From positions 43,214,001-43,278,000 of the forward strand of contig NC_088679.1 of NCBI RefSeq assembly GCF_950023065.1: DNA of 64,000 nt, read 5' to 3'. The position numbers and the translations under genes are program-made. This DNA comes from Planococcus citri (taxonomy: Eukaryota > Arthropoda > Insecta > Hemiptera > Pseudococcidae). The notes under the pieces were generated by a model. The model saw only the letters and a list, made by a program, of their open reading frames with translations. It ran no database searches and was not told the DNA's origin. Below, piece after piece: positions 12,201 through 26,000 of this stretch (the stretch's first letter is position 1; each line of letters starts with the position of its first letter).

Positions 12201-14880
12201 TTAAACCAATACTCGTTTCATAATAAAGGCATTAAGTTGACCAATTAGGTGAACAGAAATTAATTAATGCAATACGCGACGCAATGCGCTTCCATAGTAC
12301 CATCATGTCATCGATATCGATTATACCACAGCAGAAATTTCATTTCACCGGCGAAAAAAAGTGTCTATCATAAAAAAAATACTATACCTACCTACACCAA
12401 CTTAAATTACGTAAATTCAGCTTATTTTTACACAATAAGCCAACGCGCGACGAATAAAAATAATAGAAAAAACGCCAGAAAGGGATTCGCTGATGGTAGA
12501 TAAAGGAAAGAAATTGAGAATATCCTTTTTTAAAGTAATGTTCCCTTTAAAACGCTCGAGGCAAAATAAATTGGATTTGAACACTTTCTAAATAGTAGAT
12601 AAAACGGTAATACTACGCTTTAAAAATGGCACCAATATTAACTGATTCAATTGACTGAAATTTGAATAAGGAGTTTTCCATTGGATGGTTTTCAAAACGA
12701 ACAAAAGAAGGGGAAAAGGAAACTAAGCTGTCACAAGAGTTACAAGAATAACATGCAATACATTTTGCACGTTTAGCAACTATACGTAAACGCCAATTGA
12801 GAAACTGTAATAAATTTATTTTTCCGTGTAGTGGTGCATAATGTTTGTATACCTATCTAGTGTAATTCAGATACCTACTAACTTTTTTTGGAATTGATCT
12901 TTAGTGAATGAGAACTGTACCTATTTAGTTGAAACTGAACTTAAAAAATCGTAAATCGAAAATTACCTACACAAAATTAAAATGATTTTAAGTTTTAGTT
13001 TCAAATTTTAAATTTGTAATATTTCATACAGGGTGTCCTTTCACACAATAACATCCTTTCGCCGGTTGGTAATTCTGCAATTTTAACCACATTTCAAGAC
13101 AATTAACTATTAACTCTTCAGTTTGATTTTTTTTTAGTATCGGTTTTCTGTAAGGTTGTTTATGAAGTAGAAATTTCATAGGTATTAACATATATTACTT
13201 ACAAATACTTATTTCAAGATTTTTCCAAAACTTTATTTTTAAAAAAAGTATCCATCGTATCTCCTCATTAAACTGATAAAAATAATTAAAAAATTGATGA
13301 CATTACTTACGATTTTAATTTGAAATGTCGTTGACTTGAAGAATTTTCTAATATGAAAGTGAAAATTACGAGTAAATTGTCCATTCATTTTAAGTATTAT
13401 GCTTTTTTCAAATATTTTTCTTCCAAAAGCTCAACTAGGATTTGTGTTTAATATTGAGGTTTGCATTTTTGAAATTTGGGAAAACTTTTGAGTAAGTGCA
13501 TGCATAATATAGGTATATTTTTTTTTTCAATTCAATATTGTTCATCATTATAAGTATAACGCTTGAAATATAAAAAATAGTTCATTATGCGAAATAAAGT
13601 GATGCTTTCTTTTTAACCAACACGAAATTTATTTCATTTTTGTGAATTTCAACCATTGTCTACTTACTCTATTTTCAACCTTTACATTTTAAGAGGAATG
13701 GGGTTTTTAAAAAGTAAACTATCAAGTCTAGAGTGTCACATAAATTTACCTACGATAGTTGGATTTTAAATTTCAAAATGAAACCATTTCAACGTTTCAA
13801 TCTTTTTAGAGTTTTCGGGGAAAAGGCTATGCAATTTTATTAACATCTATGCTTTATGACTTGAACAATTCAAAAGTTACAGTTATACTTACCCTGACGA
13901 ATGTATTATTTTGATCGTTTTCATTCAGCTACCTACTTACTTGGTATCTGCTAAAAATAAGTAAGTATCTCCTCGTAATGTAGCAGTACATCCCAATAGT
14001 TATTTTTCAATATTCAAAATAATAATGCCTAGCTATACAATATACATAAGTTATACTTATTTTTAAATAAAAAAAATGATACCTACTTTTGTAACAAATA
14101 GAAAGCTTTTTAACAAAAGATTAAAGTTTAATAAAGTACAGTGAAATATTATTATTTAGTAAAAAGCTATAGGTATCATAAATAACACGCGCTGTAATTT
14201 ATTAAACTATAATATTCCAAGCAGATAACGAGAGTAGGGAAAAAATTAATAAAGTACACAATAATAAGCGATTTTTGGTTGAATACAGTGAGAGAGAGAG
14301 CAAGAAGTATTAGGGGAGTTATTGTAAAGGCAAAGAGTGCAGCCTTGTTTTTGCTTTTATTAACCGCAATATGAAAACCGCGGGGTATGGCAACGGGGGG
14401 TCTTAACGTTCCAATATATGATATCATCTTGTAAAACTATGAAAGAAGGGTGTAACCTTTTTAATTGCTTTATTATGACGTTCGCTATCTAACAAAATCC
14501 CTCGATAGGATTAACTCTTCTTTTTTTATTAATAAATTATGACATTTTTATTACCCCTGAGACTGTGATTAAATAATATAAATTAAGCCGAAAATCGTAA
14601 TTGTTTTTAAAAACTCGGTGCCCATATTTTTCGCTTTTGCCAACGCTTGAAAATTTTTCAAGCACGGTGTGTAATTGTGTAAAATTGATTTTTTTTTCGT
14701 CGCGAGGAGAAACTTCTTTGGCGCGGTATAGGGCTACGAGTTGTGTATTTTCGGGTTGAAAAAAAGTAATTTCTTTATAACGCGGCGAAATTGAAAAAAA
14801 AATACAAGTTTTTATGAAAATATAAAGTTGAAATTAAAAGCACCCTTCGCAAAAAATTATAATAACGTTGCTTCAGGGTT
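9300..14880. other. Non-coding stretch with CpG-richer segment and poly-T tract
   Basis: About 9480-10080 is CpG-richer and nearly free of transposon-like sequence. A poly-T tract of about 20 bases lies near 10119-10138, flanked by GGTAGGTACCTACC-type words. The remainder is AT-rich with no recognisable exon. It may hold 3'-distal regulatory sequence, but nothing specific can be named. Confidence 0.4.
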
Positions 14881-14907
14881 GAAGAGAGAGAGAGAAAGAG
14901 AGAAGGA
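14881..14907 (+). repeat. GA-rich simple repeat
   Basis: A purine run dominated by GA dinucleotides (GAAGAGAGAGAGAGAAAGAG). A smaller GA run lies near 14289-14301. Confidence 0.8.
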
Positions 14908-15649
14908 AAAAAGTGAGGGAAAAGCTGTAATTAAAAAGCATAAAAACGGGTTAATTATATTTAGAGAAAAGTAAATTGCTCGTTTCAAATTAAACGGGTA
15001 GCGTCTGCAAAGAGATGTTAATATCGTTTATAAACCTTCTTTCAGGAATCTGCGCGTTGTGTAACCTTTTAAGTTTATCATTTTTGTATTCAGCGCTTCC
15101 TAACGAGGCAATTAAATCTTCATTGTTGTTCCCTTTATAAATGCGTCGTTTTTCCCGCTTATGTATACTCATTTTTGTATACAAACGCGAGTGGATTTGC
15201 AAATTTTTTTTATGCGTTAATTTTTTGTTTAGGTGAATTTTTTTTATATACGAGATATTCCGAATTAGAGATTTTGCAGTCGCGTAAAAAGTTTCATTTT
15301 AGTTTGCAGAAAAAAAGTTATATATTTTCAACTTTTTTTGGTTTTTGTTGACTTTATAGGTAGGTGTATTTTTTTAATTTAATATTTGGTGTGAAGGCAA
15401 TTTGAAAATTTTCATGGATAAGAGTTTATTTTAAAATTATTTTCGAAACATTAAGTAGATAGGCAAATGTGTCTGAGTTATTAAAATGCCTACCTACTTA
15501 TAATTTTGCATTTAAATGATGGACGACGCATGAACATTTTTTCATGCTGAATTTCAAACCATATTATCACGTTTCTTAGTTCCTATAACACTTACTTACC
15601 TATAGGCAAGGAATTCTTATCTTTGTTCCAAATTCCTTGAAAACTTGTA

Positions 15650-16613
15650 AGGGGTAAGGGCACCAATTATGGACCATGTCCGCAATATGGACCAGTCCGC
15701 AATATGGACCAGCGCCCGTAATTAGCGCAATCTGTCAGGAAAAAATGTTTTCCGATGTATTTTTCACCAAAAAAACGAATGAGACAAAAATTATAACTGT
15801 AAAGTCAAAACTCGCCGAGAAACTTACAAAAAAATGTGTTGAGACACTAAAAATTTTTTAGCGTGTTTTTCAACTTTTATTAGAATATAGGTATGTATAA
15901 ATGTGGTGTAATTTTCTGAATGTTATTGACGTTTATAATATCAAAAAAGGGAGTAGTTTCTGCTGGAGTGACCAATTTTTGCTAAAAATGAGGTATGAAC
16001 AGAAATTTTTGGTGCAAAGTTTTTTTTAATGGGGTGCACTAATATGGACCACCTGTGATATTGATTTTTTACTCATTTTCATCATTTCTTACAGCCGCTG
16101 AAAAGTAAAATGCTTGAAATACTTTTTTTCTATTCATTTCTACAGATAAATATGATGTTTTGAAAGGTAAAAATATGTTTATTTTAAAATTCTTTAGGTG
16201 GTCCATATTAGGCGTCCAAAATTTTGAACTGTCATTTTGACACTTGTTATTCAACAATTTTTAAAAAATATTAAAAATTACCCTGCACTGCTTAGAATAC
16301 GTCTTTTTGTTCATTTCTACAAATTAATATGACATTTTGAAAAATGTGAAAGTATGTTTATTTTAAAATTTTATAGGTAAGTAATCCATATTAGGCATCC
16401 AAAATTTCGAACTGTCATTTTGACACTTGTCACTCAACAATAAAAAAAACATACCTACTTAAAGTTGACCTTCACCCCTGAAGTTTTATACAGTGTTAAT
16501 GGAAGGATAAATGAACTTCATTTTAAGACTTTGTGGAGGTTTCTAGCCCCAATAGTTTTCAAGTGGCAATCCTCCAAAAAAAAAGTGGTCCATATTTGTT
16601 GCCTCTACCCTTG
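15650..16613. mobile_element. TA-flanked non-autonomous element with internal duplication
   Basis: The left end AGGGGTAAGGGCACCAA and the right end (on the minus strand CAAGGGTAGAGGCAACAA) are imperfect inverted repeats, both leading into ATGGACC. TA flanks occur at 15648-15649 and 16614-16615. Inside, a block of about 125 bp is duplicated in tandem (about 16135-16260 and 16312-16440). Each copy ends in a stretch with TCCATATTAGGC and GAACTGTCATTTTGACACTT. No transposase frame is present. Confidence 0.65.
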
Positions 16614-17599
16614 TAGGTATACATAAGATGCCACAAAATCTGAAAATGAGCTGTTGAGCAGCTAATACTTATGTGCCTGCTTGAGAATTTTCTTTCGACT
16701 TTCTAGTTGGTTCATATTTTAACCACTGACACTTTTTGAGGGCCACTATCAACATGAATAGGTAAGAAAATTTAGGTACCTAGGTATCTTATATATTTTA
16801 AGCGCAATTTTTTTCAAAAAAGTACCCCAAAACTTGGAGTCTATTGGTTACATCCACTTTCTGGGTAATGCTCTAGCTACCATTGCTTTTTGAGAGCCAC
16901 TTTCGACATGAGCAAAAAAAGTTAAATTTTTCACTATCACGTTTTTTGAAAAATTTGAACCCCCTCCCATTAAATTACTATTTTTCTCACTTAGGTCAGA
17001 ATTGAGTCTTCAAACGTAAATGTAATTCAGCGATGTGACCAGAAAAGACCCTGTAGGACTTCCAATCTTATTTTGCAGCAGCTAAAATTTTACGCAATTA
17101 AGTAGTTACCTATTCCAAATGAGTTTTTTTTTAACTTCCCATTTTCCCCTTCATTTCAAACTTTTGGCCAAAAGTATGATTTCTTCAAATGTCCAAGCTG
17201 ATTATTGAAGTTTCGTTTAAATCCTAGGTCTGACATTTCGTATATTCTCTTGTCAGAATTTATGAAAAGAATGAATGTTAACCGATGCCTTCCAGACCCC
17301 TTTTAACATCGCTCATCTTGGCTCTCGCGATTACAAACCAGAAAAGTAATCCAGGCATGGTGTTGGGCTTATCTATAAGGGGTGTTTTTTTGATAACTTC
17401 AACATGAGTCGTCGGTGGTGAAAAGTTGTACGTTTTTTTGCTTTGTATGAAAGTGTTTTTCCGCCTTATAAAGAGGTATAGGCAGGCACATTACATAAAA
17501 GATCTAAAATCTTACCAAGTATCCGAGCTCATATGATTGCACAGATTACGAATTGAAATCTAAATAACGTAATTTTTAACCTCACTTTAATGAACGTAG

Positions 17600-18070
17600 C
17601 ATAAAATTATTAGCCATAGACTTTGTAATAACCGTAATATTCGCGCCTATAATATCGCTACCTTTCGCGTATTATTTTTTGCTCAAGGGGTAGAGAAAAT
17701 CGCTGGCTTGGCCACCAGGCTCGCAATATTCGCATTAAATTCACCGTACATTATTTGGACGCGGAATGGTGGCGGGGGTGGCGGCGGCGTGTTGAGAAAC
17801 ACTTTATAAATGGTCGGTTTACCCTATTGGAACGGAGCCTCTTTAATCTTGACTGTAACAAATTCAATTTTATCGGTTAACGGCTACTCAGAGGTCCCGA
17901 CGGGATCTGCTATCATTATCCCTTAAGTCGTGTCCGATGATCTCTGTGATTCTATTGCGCTTAACGCGTATGTCCTACCATTATCAGGTTTTTAAAAACT
18001 TTTATCCTCTTATAATCCGTTTATATAGTTTTGCGGCTTTTGCTGGGGGTTAAACTTATATTGCATCGAA
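17600..18070. promoter_or_regulatory. Candidate cis-regulatory island (low confidence)
   Basis: This segment is G+C-richer, CpG-containing and almost free of the TAGGTA words and transposon relics that surround it. It includes a GGC-rich run at about 17767-17790. It lies about 8 kb beyond the 3' end of the homeobox gene. The only evidence is its unique, well-mixed composition; no binding sites are claimed. Confidence 0.25.
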
Positions 18071-19100
18071 GGAAGCTGGTAGAGGGGAAGAGCAAAAACT
18101 CACGTGACTTGAGAATTTCGCCGATAAAAAGTTGAAAATTATATCACACTTTGGAGAAATTTAGCATTGGAATTTGAAATCGATGAAATGATGCTTGAAA
18201 TTGATATGTCTTTTCGATTATATTGTCTGGTTATTGCTGGACTGCGTTATTTGGTGGCCAATGACCATTTGACCGTGTTTTGTGCATGTGTGTGCGTTGA
18301 ATTTTGTGTAAAAACGTCAAAACCACGCCATCATGCCATCGAGGATTGTTTGAAAAATCAAAAGTCGACCTTTATAATATGTATACACAATAATGTAAGT
18401 GTACTGAAGCAGGTTGACGGCGAGAGGCATAGGGGCGCGTTTCTAAAGAAGCATGAAGACCGAAGAGGGTGTTTTCGTGATTTTTGATGAACTCCTGATA
18501 TGTAGTTACCTCCTAGATCTACACATCTATATACTGTACACTCTTATGCGTTGTAATAAATAAAGAAATCTATGTATATGTTCCACTAGAGAAATATTAA
18601 AGGTCGGTATTTTGTCAAATTCGATATACTTCTGTTTGGTTAGCCGACCGGAATAGAAAAATAACTTTTTTTTTTTATTAGACAGATTCAAGTTTATTGT
18701 GCTATTGAGTAGAGAAAAATAGCGATAATTTTACCTTTTAAACTATATCAAAGGCTTTTACCTTCGATGTAAAGAAGGTTAGAAATCAACAATGGAACGT
18801 TCGCAGTATGAGCTCTTCGAAAATGTCCTGTAGAGAAAGATTATTAACTTTTGTGCCATCACAATATAAACGTTCCCACACCTATTGCTAAATTCTTTTC
18901 GAATTATAATGCAGTGTTACATTGCATTCTACGTTGAGTTCGGAGTGATGCGTTTCATTTCAAATGCTCGCTATTCGCCTTCAAAATCCACACCGCAAAA
19001 ATAAAGCTGTAGTTGGCGCTGGAGTTCGAATATAGCGCCATTCATGTACCTGGGTGTTTGATGAATTTTTCTCGTATAGTTTATTAGAATATGAGTAGTA

Positions 19101-20214
19101 CAGTGTGTCGCGAAAGTCTTTGTGCAGTTACCTGTATAATACCTAATTTTTGCTCACGTGTCTTTTAGCGAAGAATTGAAGTAATTTTCCAACGAGTTCA
19201 AATCTGAATCTCAGAAATTTAAAAACGTGATTCGAATATAGGAATTCAGGAAGGCACTCAAAGACAGCGACAGGAATTAGGAAATGTTCGCATTTTATTT
19301 TTCTTTAAAGGAACATCTAACCATACCTACCTACTTAGGTACTTATAATAGATTAAAAATTTACTGAATATATTTTCCATTTTTCTGATTAGATATTGAG
19401 AAATCGTTTCAAGCTTTATTTTGAGATCCTATAGTTAATCGGCACTAATTACTCGAGTGGATACGTAGTACAAGCAGCCTAAGTTTATGAAATATGTTTT
19501 CAAAAAAATTCTTTGAGATTAGAATTGAAATTCTTGTTGTGATGTGATACAAGGAAAAATATGAAAGTTAGATACCTCTCCACTGAAAGAAAATATGTAG
19601 AAATCCTCGAAAAAATGACGTGATTTAAAAATAGGTATGGCATCGATATTTTGCTTTTCTCGAACTTCTTTTTTTACCCCCATACTCGGAAAATTCCATC
19701 ACCAATTCAGTAAATTTTCATGTATATATTATGTAGTACCTATTCTATAATAACAATGTAGATAGGTATACCTATTGTTTTTTCATTTCCAAAAAATCTT
19801 CGTCCAAACAAAAAGTAAACGAAGTAGTAAAAACATCCATCTTTACCTCTGCCTGCCCCTTCAAACATGACCACCCCATGCGGCAAAAAAAATTTTAAAA
19901 AGTTCAAAAAAAATCAATTTAAAATATCCTTATTGTGTGGTGAAAATCAGAATAAAATTTTGAAAAGTTATACTTTGATCAAATTTAAATGAAGTTGTTT
20001 TTGATTTTTTTTTTGAAAGAGATCAAGAATGGCTTTGTAATTAGGTTTACGTTTTGTGATTTTTCTGACGAACTGTGCTAGCTGTGTGTATGGATTATTT
20101 TTTTTTTCACTTCACCATTGAAAACAATACCTTTCACGCGAAATTCAACTTGGGTCAAATCATCTCTCTATTTCATCAATCGTAAAGGTTTTCAAAGACT
20201 TTCTCGACACACTG
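19101..20214. mobile_element. Tc1/mariner-type non-autonomous element
   Basis: The left end CAGTGTGTCGCGAAAGTC and the right end are 22-bp inverted repeats with one mismatch. They are flanked by TA at 19099-19100 and 20215-20216. The 1,114-bp interior has no long open frame. The terminal words resemble those of the small element at 45075-45280 (shared AAAGTCTTTG), suggesting related transposases mobilised both. Confidence 0.8.
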
Positions 20215-20370
20215 TACGTAGGTATACGTGTTCTGGAATCTGGCCGATGGCCCTTGAAAATGAAAACACCTTTGATTGAAAGGGAGCCGTTGGTTCGATG
20301 GGGTGTTGTAAAAGTTGATAATATAGCAGTTAATTTTATTTATCAGAGCGAAGGAACACGCTTCCATCAT

Positions 20371-23300
20371 TCATTCAAATGACAAACGCCTTTTATAGAG
20401 CACAACACCAGTATGGTGGCCAAACAGTAAAATGGTTATTGAAAAACCATTTCAAGAAGTATAAGAGCGTAAATATCTATACTTACACCTTTTCGCAGTT
20501 TCATTTTATTCAAGATAGGTAATTTTAAAATGAAAATTTCGTTTAAGTATCGTTTTTCTTCATTTCAAACTTCCCTCAAAAAATTATGAAAACTTGCGAA
20601 AGAAATGATTAAAAAGAAAAACGAGAAAAATGAAATCAATATATAAGTAAAATGCTTTACTTACCATTACGCCCAAATAACTTTACACTTATTAAGCAAA
20701 ATAATATGGTTGATGATATATAAGAAAGAAAATTCAATCAAAGATCTACTATAATAGGTACTTACCTACCTATAGCTATAGTACCTAAGTATATAAGTGA
20801 TAATAAGAGTTTCGAAGTGTTTAGATGAACAAGAGAAAATTACTGAAATAAAAATAAAAGAGTTAATGTTCAAGAAAAAGCGAAAAGGGTGAAAAGGGCG
20901 ATAAGTAGCGAATGGGGGAAGTAGTTAGTCTCGATTAAGGTTTGTATAAAGACCATTTTAATAGGATTTAATACAGCAACGTTTTCAGAAAGGATGGTTG
21001 AATGGCGCTAGGAAATAATCCGGAGAAGGGATAAATTTTAGAATCAATTACAGGGTGAACAAGTGATTCCTAAAATTCAAATCATATTTCATTCGCGAAT
21101 AATATTGCTGTAAGATGGATACCTATATTTATCGAAAAATTTTCGTCAACTTTTTTTTAAAAAATCTAAAATTTTTCAGTTCTTTATTCAGATTGATTCT
21201 CTATATCGTCATTTAATTTACCATGAGCTTTTTTTCAGTATGTACTAGAACCATCCAGGTAAGTAAGCATACAAATACAATAGACGAGCCGAATGCCAAA
21301 TCCTTACAACAAATTCACCCTTAATTTTTCGCACCTCAATATACCGCACTTCAACGATATCCCTAATTCCACAAGTTTGGTAACCATTGACGCGACAACC
21401 CTCCGAAATGTGAATACCGTTTGTTAATCAAAGCTTTACCATTCAGCGTTTGATAACACTGGTGAAATCTCCTTCAGGAAAAAACAGAATTGTAATTGGC
21501 CCCCTGCGACTTCAATAATACGCCATATTGGCTGCGCACGCGTATTTATTATTTGGATTCCGTCGATTTTTCAAAGTTTGCGGATTAATCCTGCCGGAAA
21601 CTTTTCAAGTTTTACTGGCTATGAAACTCGCAATGGAGTATGAATTGTATTCTGTATACATTGGCCATTTCAATATCACGTATATATATTGAGTTTTGCA
21701 AAAGGGGTTCCTTCCTTCGGGTTCTCTATACGTCGTATTATGATAATACGACTCGGGCCAATAAAATAACGATTTTTTTTTCTGCGCTGAGAATATCTGT
21801 TCGATTGTTATTGCGATTGCGAATTTTTATTTATTTTATTTCGTACCGATTTGAATTGAAAATGTTGCAAACGCAAGTTTGATAAACAGAGGTACTTATA
21901 TCCATAAGCATGGTCTTGCGAGTAGGTATAGCCAGGGTGGTACCTACGTGTTGTCTAAAAATATCGGACTATTGAATTAGGAATACTTATGGATTAATTG
22001 TCAATTTTTTGGACTATTTGTGGGCCTATATGAATGCTAGTCCATGGAAATGAATAGGTAGGTACGATTAGTTATTATTTGAACTGTTTAGGTAGGTGAG
22101 TAGGTATTGTTTTTTTTTTTAAAAAAAAGAATATTCTCCATTTGTGCTCACTCTTAAAATTCTTAAGCACTTGTAATAATTCTTGCACGTTTGGAATTGC
22201 TGACTAGCGATTTAGACTTTCTGCAATTTTCTTGGTGGATTCATCAAATTACAAGGTCATTGTAAAAGTGCATAGAAAAAAATTGGAAAAATTCAAGGTC
22301 ATTGCCCTTGTCTTTAGGTACCTCCTCCACCACCACCACTACCACCACCAAGTTTATCCGTTTAAAACAGCTCGATATAACGAAAAATCATTGAAATCAC
22401 ATTTTTAGAAGCACTACCTCCCCTCCCTCCCTTCCTCTGAACAACGATGAAATACTGACTAATAATTACTCGTCAAAAAGCTTGTAATTTTTGGGCTGAG
22501 GTAAACACACATTCAGTTAAAAGCATAACGATGACATTCTCCTCCCATAGGATGGATACAATTTTATATCCAGTCAGAAACATTGTCGTGATCGTATAGG
22601 TTGGAAACTGAAGCTTTATTGTTCTCTTCTCCCTTCCGCTATAAGAAAAAAATCACTGCATCGCTCTGTGATATTCGCTTATTCTGTCTTAAAATTTCAA
22701 TCAACTCGAATAACTCGGTATCAAAATCCTATCCATGTACCTAGTAACTAATTAAGTAAGTGTATAGGTTTCAGGATACAGTGATTTTTTTTTCTTCGAA
22801 TCGACGCACGGTAATGTCATCGTGCGTGTGATTGATGAATAAACGAGAGATCACGATGAAGCAAATGATTGACAACGAGGAATTTTCGAAGTGCAATAAC
22901 ACTACAAATTCCAGTATTGTTAAAATGATTCACGCGGTGAAAAGAATTTATTCGCAACGAATCCGAGTGCTCCACTTCAACTTATATAAGTATTTCCATA
23001 TAATTTCTCGCTGAATGGACATGTTAGTATTTGATGCGCTGAATTATTCATTTATATAGGTACTTTCATGCGAAGCTGGATAAAAAAATGTAATTTGATG
23101 AAACAGATATAACGTTTAATATCAGTTCTCATACCGTATCAAGAAATCTAATTGCAACTGCATTCATATGCTAGACTGTACAAATTTGTATATGTTCCGT
23201 CTTGTCTGTCAACAACCATGTATTTGAGAATCTGACGACGTCACACTCACGCAGGTAGTTCAAGGAAAAATTCATTTTTATGAAGAAAACAATTTATTGG

Positions 23301-24990
23301 AAATAAGTATATCAACTTTTTCACGTATTTTTACACAATAAATTTGAAATGGTAAAAAAAAAGGATAAAAGAAAAAAACCAATCGTTTAACATATTTTCA
23401 ACATGGCATATATTTTTACAAAAAAAAATGTAAATCGTTACTTACAAAAAAATATATTAATCAATTTTGAACGAAAAATTCCTATCAATTTTTTTTTGTT
23501 TTGTCTTGTATGGAATTTGGTGTGGTAACTAAGAGTATGTGAAACTCCCATTGTGTGTACAACGCACATTATAGGAACGTAATTTAATTTTATCTCTTAA
23601 TTTCAACAATAGGTAATAGTAAATTTTTGGGAGAAAAATTGAAAAGTTTACTCGACGTATCAATTGACATTTTGCATATTGCACGTTTTCGATGTTACAC
23701 TATTTTAAAAAAAGCATAATGATGACGCGTCAAGTTGAGAAAAAAAAAAGGTAGATAGGCCTAGAAATTGAAATGCAACAAAATCAAAGAAGTCCTTAAT
23801 ATAGGCCTAACAATCTATAATAATCATAGATAAAAAGGGGAGAAAATAGGAATATAGTTATATTTAAATAAATAAGTAATCACACTGAAAAGTCTAAAAA
23901 ATCTAAGTACAAAAATCACATATTAAAAAGGAATACATAGGAAACTATTTTACAACTATGTACCGCAGAAAAAAAAATCATACATATAAACAAAGTAAAT
24001 ACAAACACGTATATAAATTATTGTACAATTTTAATAAAATTAATAAAAGAAATTGTTCTTTGGCGAAATTATATAAAATACTTGAAAATCCCGGCAATAA
24101 TTCAAGTAAGTATATATGAATGCAATTACGTAACCACTCATAACACAAAATACTGTTACAATTTTCGTAATAAAACAAGCGCTGTAAATTATCGTTTTTC
24201 GTTTCGTTTTTTTTCTGTTGCGCGTGAAAAGCGCTGAAAAATCTGTCGATTTTGCAAAATTATACGACCTATTTTTTTTATTTTTATTCGGCGAACAACG
24301 GTGAAAGATTATTTGCTGCGAGAGTCGCAGTGAATTTAAATGGGAGGAGCTGATGTTTCGTTATTTGCCGAATCCTACGTTTTGTTTGTTTGATTTTTTT
24401 CTAAAAATTTCCCCTAGTGCTAAGGGATGAATACGAAAGAGTCTGCGTATCAAGTCTCCCTACAGTTTGCTCGAATGTTTCAACTTTTACTCTTGTTTCC
24501 CTTGCATTCTTTGATACCTATTCAATTTCACGCAGAAAAAAAAATAATAAAAATTCAATTTGTTTTTATCGTATTATATCAGTTCGAGTCTAACATAGTG
24601 AAAAATAAAAATACCAGTAATTAAGTATTCTTCAATTTTGTTATAGCGTAAATAAATTTATAAATTATCAGTTTATTGCTTGTAAGTATAAAAGTTATTA
24701 TCGGACTGAAATATCAAATTCAAAATGATACCAAACAGATAGAAGGAAATTTAAATTAAACGCATTACACTAAATATAGTTTCAGCATTTTTCAATTTGT
24801 TTTTCATTGACAATTAAATAAATTAACTATTGGTGACATTTATGTCTATTTTGTTTCAAATATTATAGGTACCTATTCGATTTTTCATTTTGTAGATAAA
24901 GATAGGTAGGTAGGTAGTAATAATTATGATCCTATAGTTAGATGAAAGTTATATCTGCTTTGATGACATGACAGACCTAAAACCTATACC
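20371..24990. other. Non-coding 3' flank of the homeobox gene
   Basis: No exon is recognised. A short CCA-rich repeat lies at about 22324-22350. About 23280-24200 is very AT-rich and poor in TAGGTA words. It could contain the distal part of a long 3' untranslated region of the minus-strand gene, but that cannot be shown from sequence alone. Confidence 0.35.
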
Positions 24991-24995
24991 CACGT

Positions 24996-25038
24996 GGTGC
25001 GCAATTGAATCGAATGTTACCCGATTCAATTGCGCACC
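24996..25038. repeat. Perfect 17-bp hairpin
   Basis: GGTGCGCAATTGAATCG at 24996-25012 is followed by a 9-base loop and its exact inverse at 25022-25038. TA dinucleotides lie just outside at 24987 and 25042, as in the other TA-flanked fold-backs here, so it may be a minimal MITE remnant. Confidence 0.7.
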
Positions 25039-26000
25039 CAGTAGATATTATTTTTATGCTGAAGGTTATATCTATCAACATTATTTACCCAAGAATCTAA
25101 TTTCAAATTTTAGAACTCATCACTCTTGAATTTGAATTAGTAAACTCTTGAAGCACAATTTTTGACCAAATTTTGCGATTGGAACAAACATTTTTTTTTT
25201 TTTTTCTAAAGAAATGCTCAACCTCCCCCCTCCCCACCTTCTCCTGCATTTTGGTTGTTACGAAATGGTCATACCTAGGTACTTTAAAGATCAACTTGAA
25301 AGGGATATCATTGACCGAATCAGAAGACCCAGACCCAGGTATTTAATTTCCAGTGATTTTTTTTTTACTGATGTGATCATCTATCAAGTACGTACTTACA
25401 CCTATAAGAGATTATCTTCACACAGTTGGATTTTTTGAATTTTGACATGTGTACCTAAGCAGTAAGCAACTGAACATTGAACTGGACTTTTACTCATTTG
25501 CAGATACAAGCTCCTACTAATAGAGAAAATTGCTATAGGATATTATTTTCATAATTTTTTGAAACGATTAACTTGAGTAAATAGTTGATACAAATATAGA
25601 CCTAGACAGAGTTGGTTGACAAGGATTAGTTGAAATTTCGTTAAGCGCAATAGGCATAGCCGGCATAGGTATAATGACGTGGGTATTAGGTAGATAAAAT
25701 GGGTAAAATGGCACCTTTTTGAAATTTGTTGATAGGTAAGCAATATTTTCAATACGATACTGAATCAGATCATACATCGATACTCCATATTGAACGACTA
25801 GAAATAATATGAATATAAAAAATATAGGTGCAATCAGGGATTTCTGTTTAGATAGAAAAAAAACAATCGACGAACGGTATATAAGGTATGGAAAATGAAG
25901 AGAAATAATAGATTAAAGTTATCAAAGATTCGCGAAAATACTACTACACATAAAGACGACATATACATTCTAAAAAATATATAAAAAGGAACTATACGAT

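Noticed and set aside
13027..13050. ACAGGGTGTCC-type word like a transposon terminus, also near 21049
   Set aside because: No inverted partner with a matching flank could be found, so no element can be drawn.
24672..24677. Minus-strand AATAAA as the Dr/msh polyadenylation signal
   Set aside because: It lies 1.3 kb past the stop codon in AT-rich DNA where AATAAA is expected by chance; without transcript evidence it cannot be assigned.
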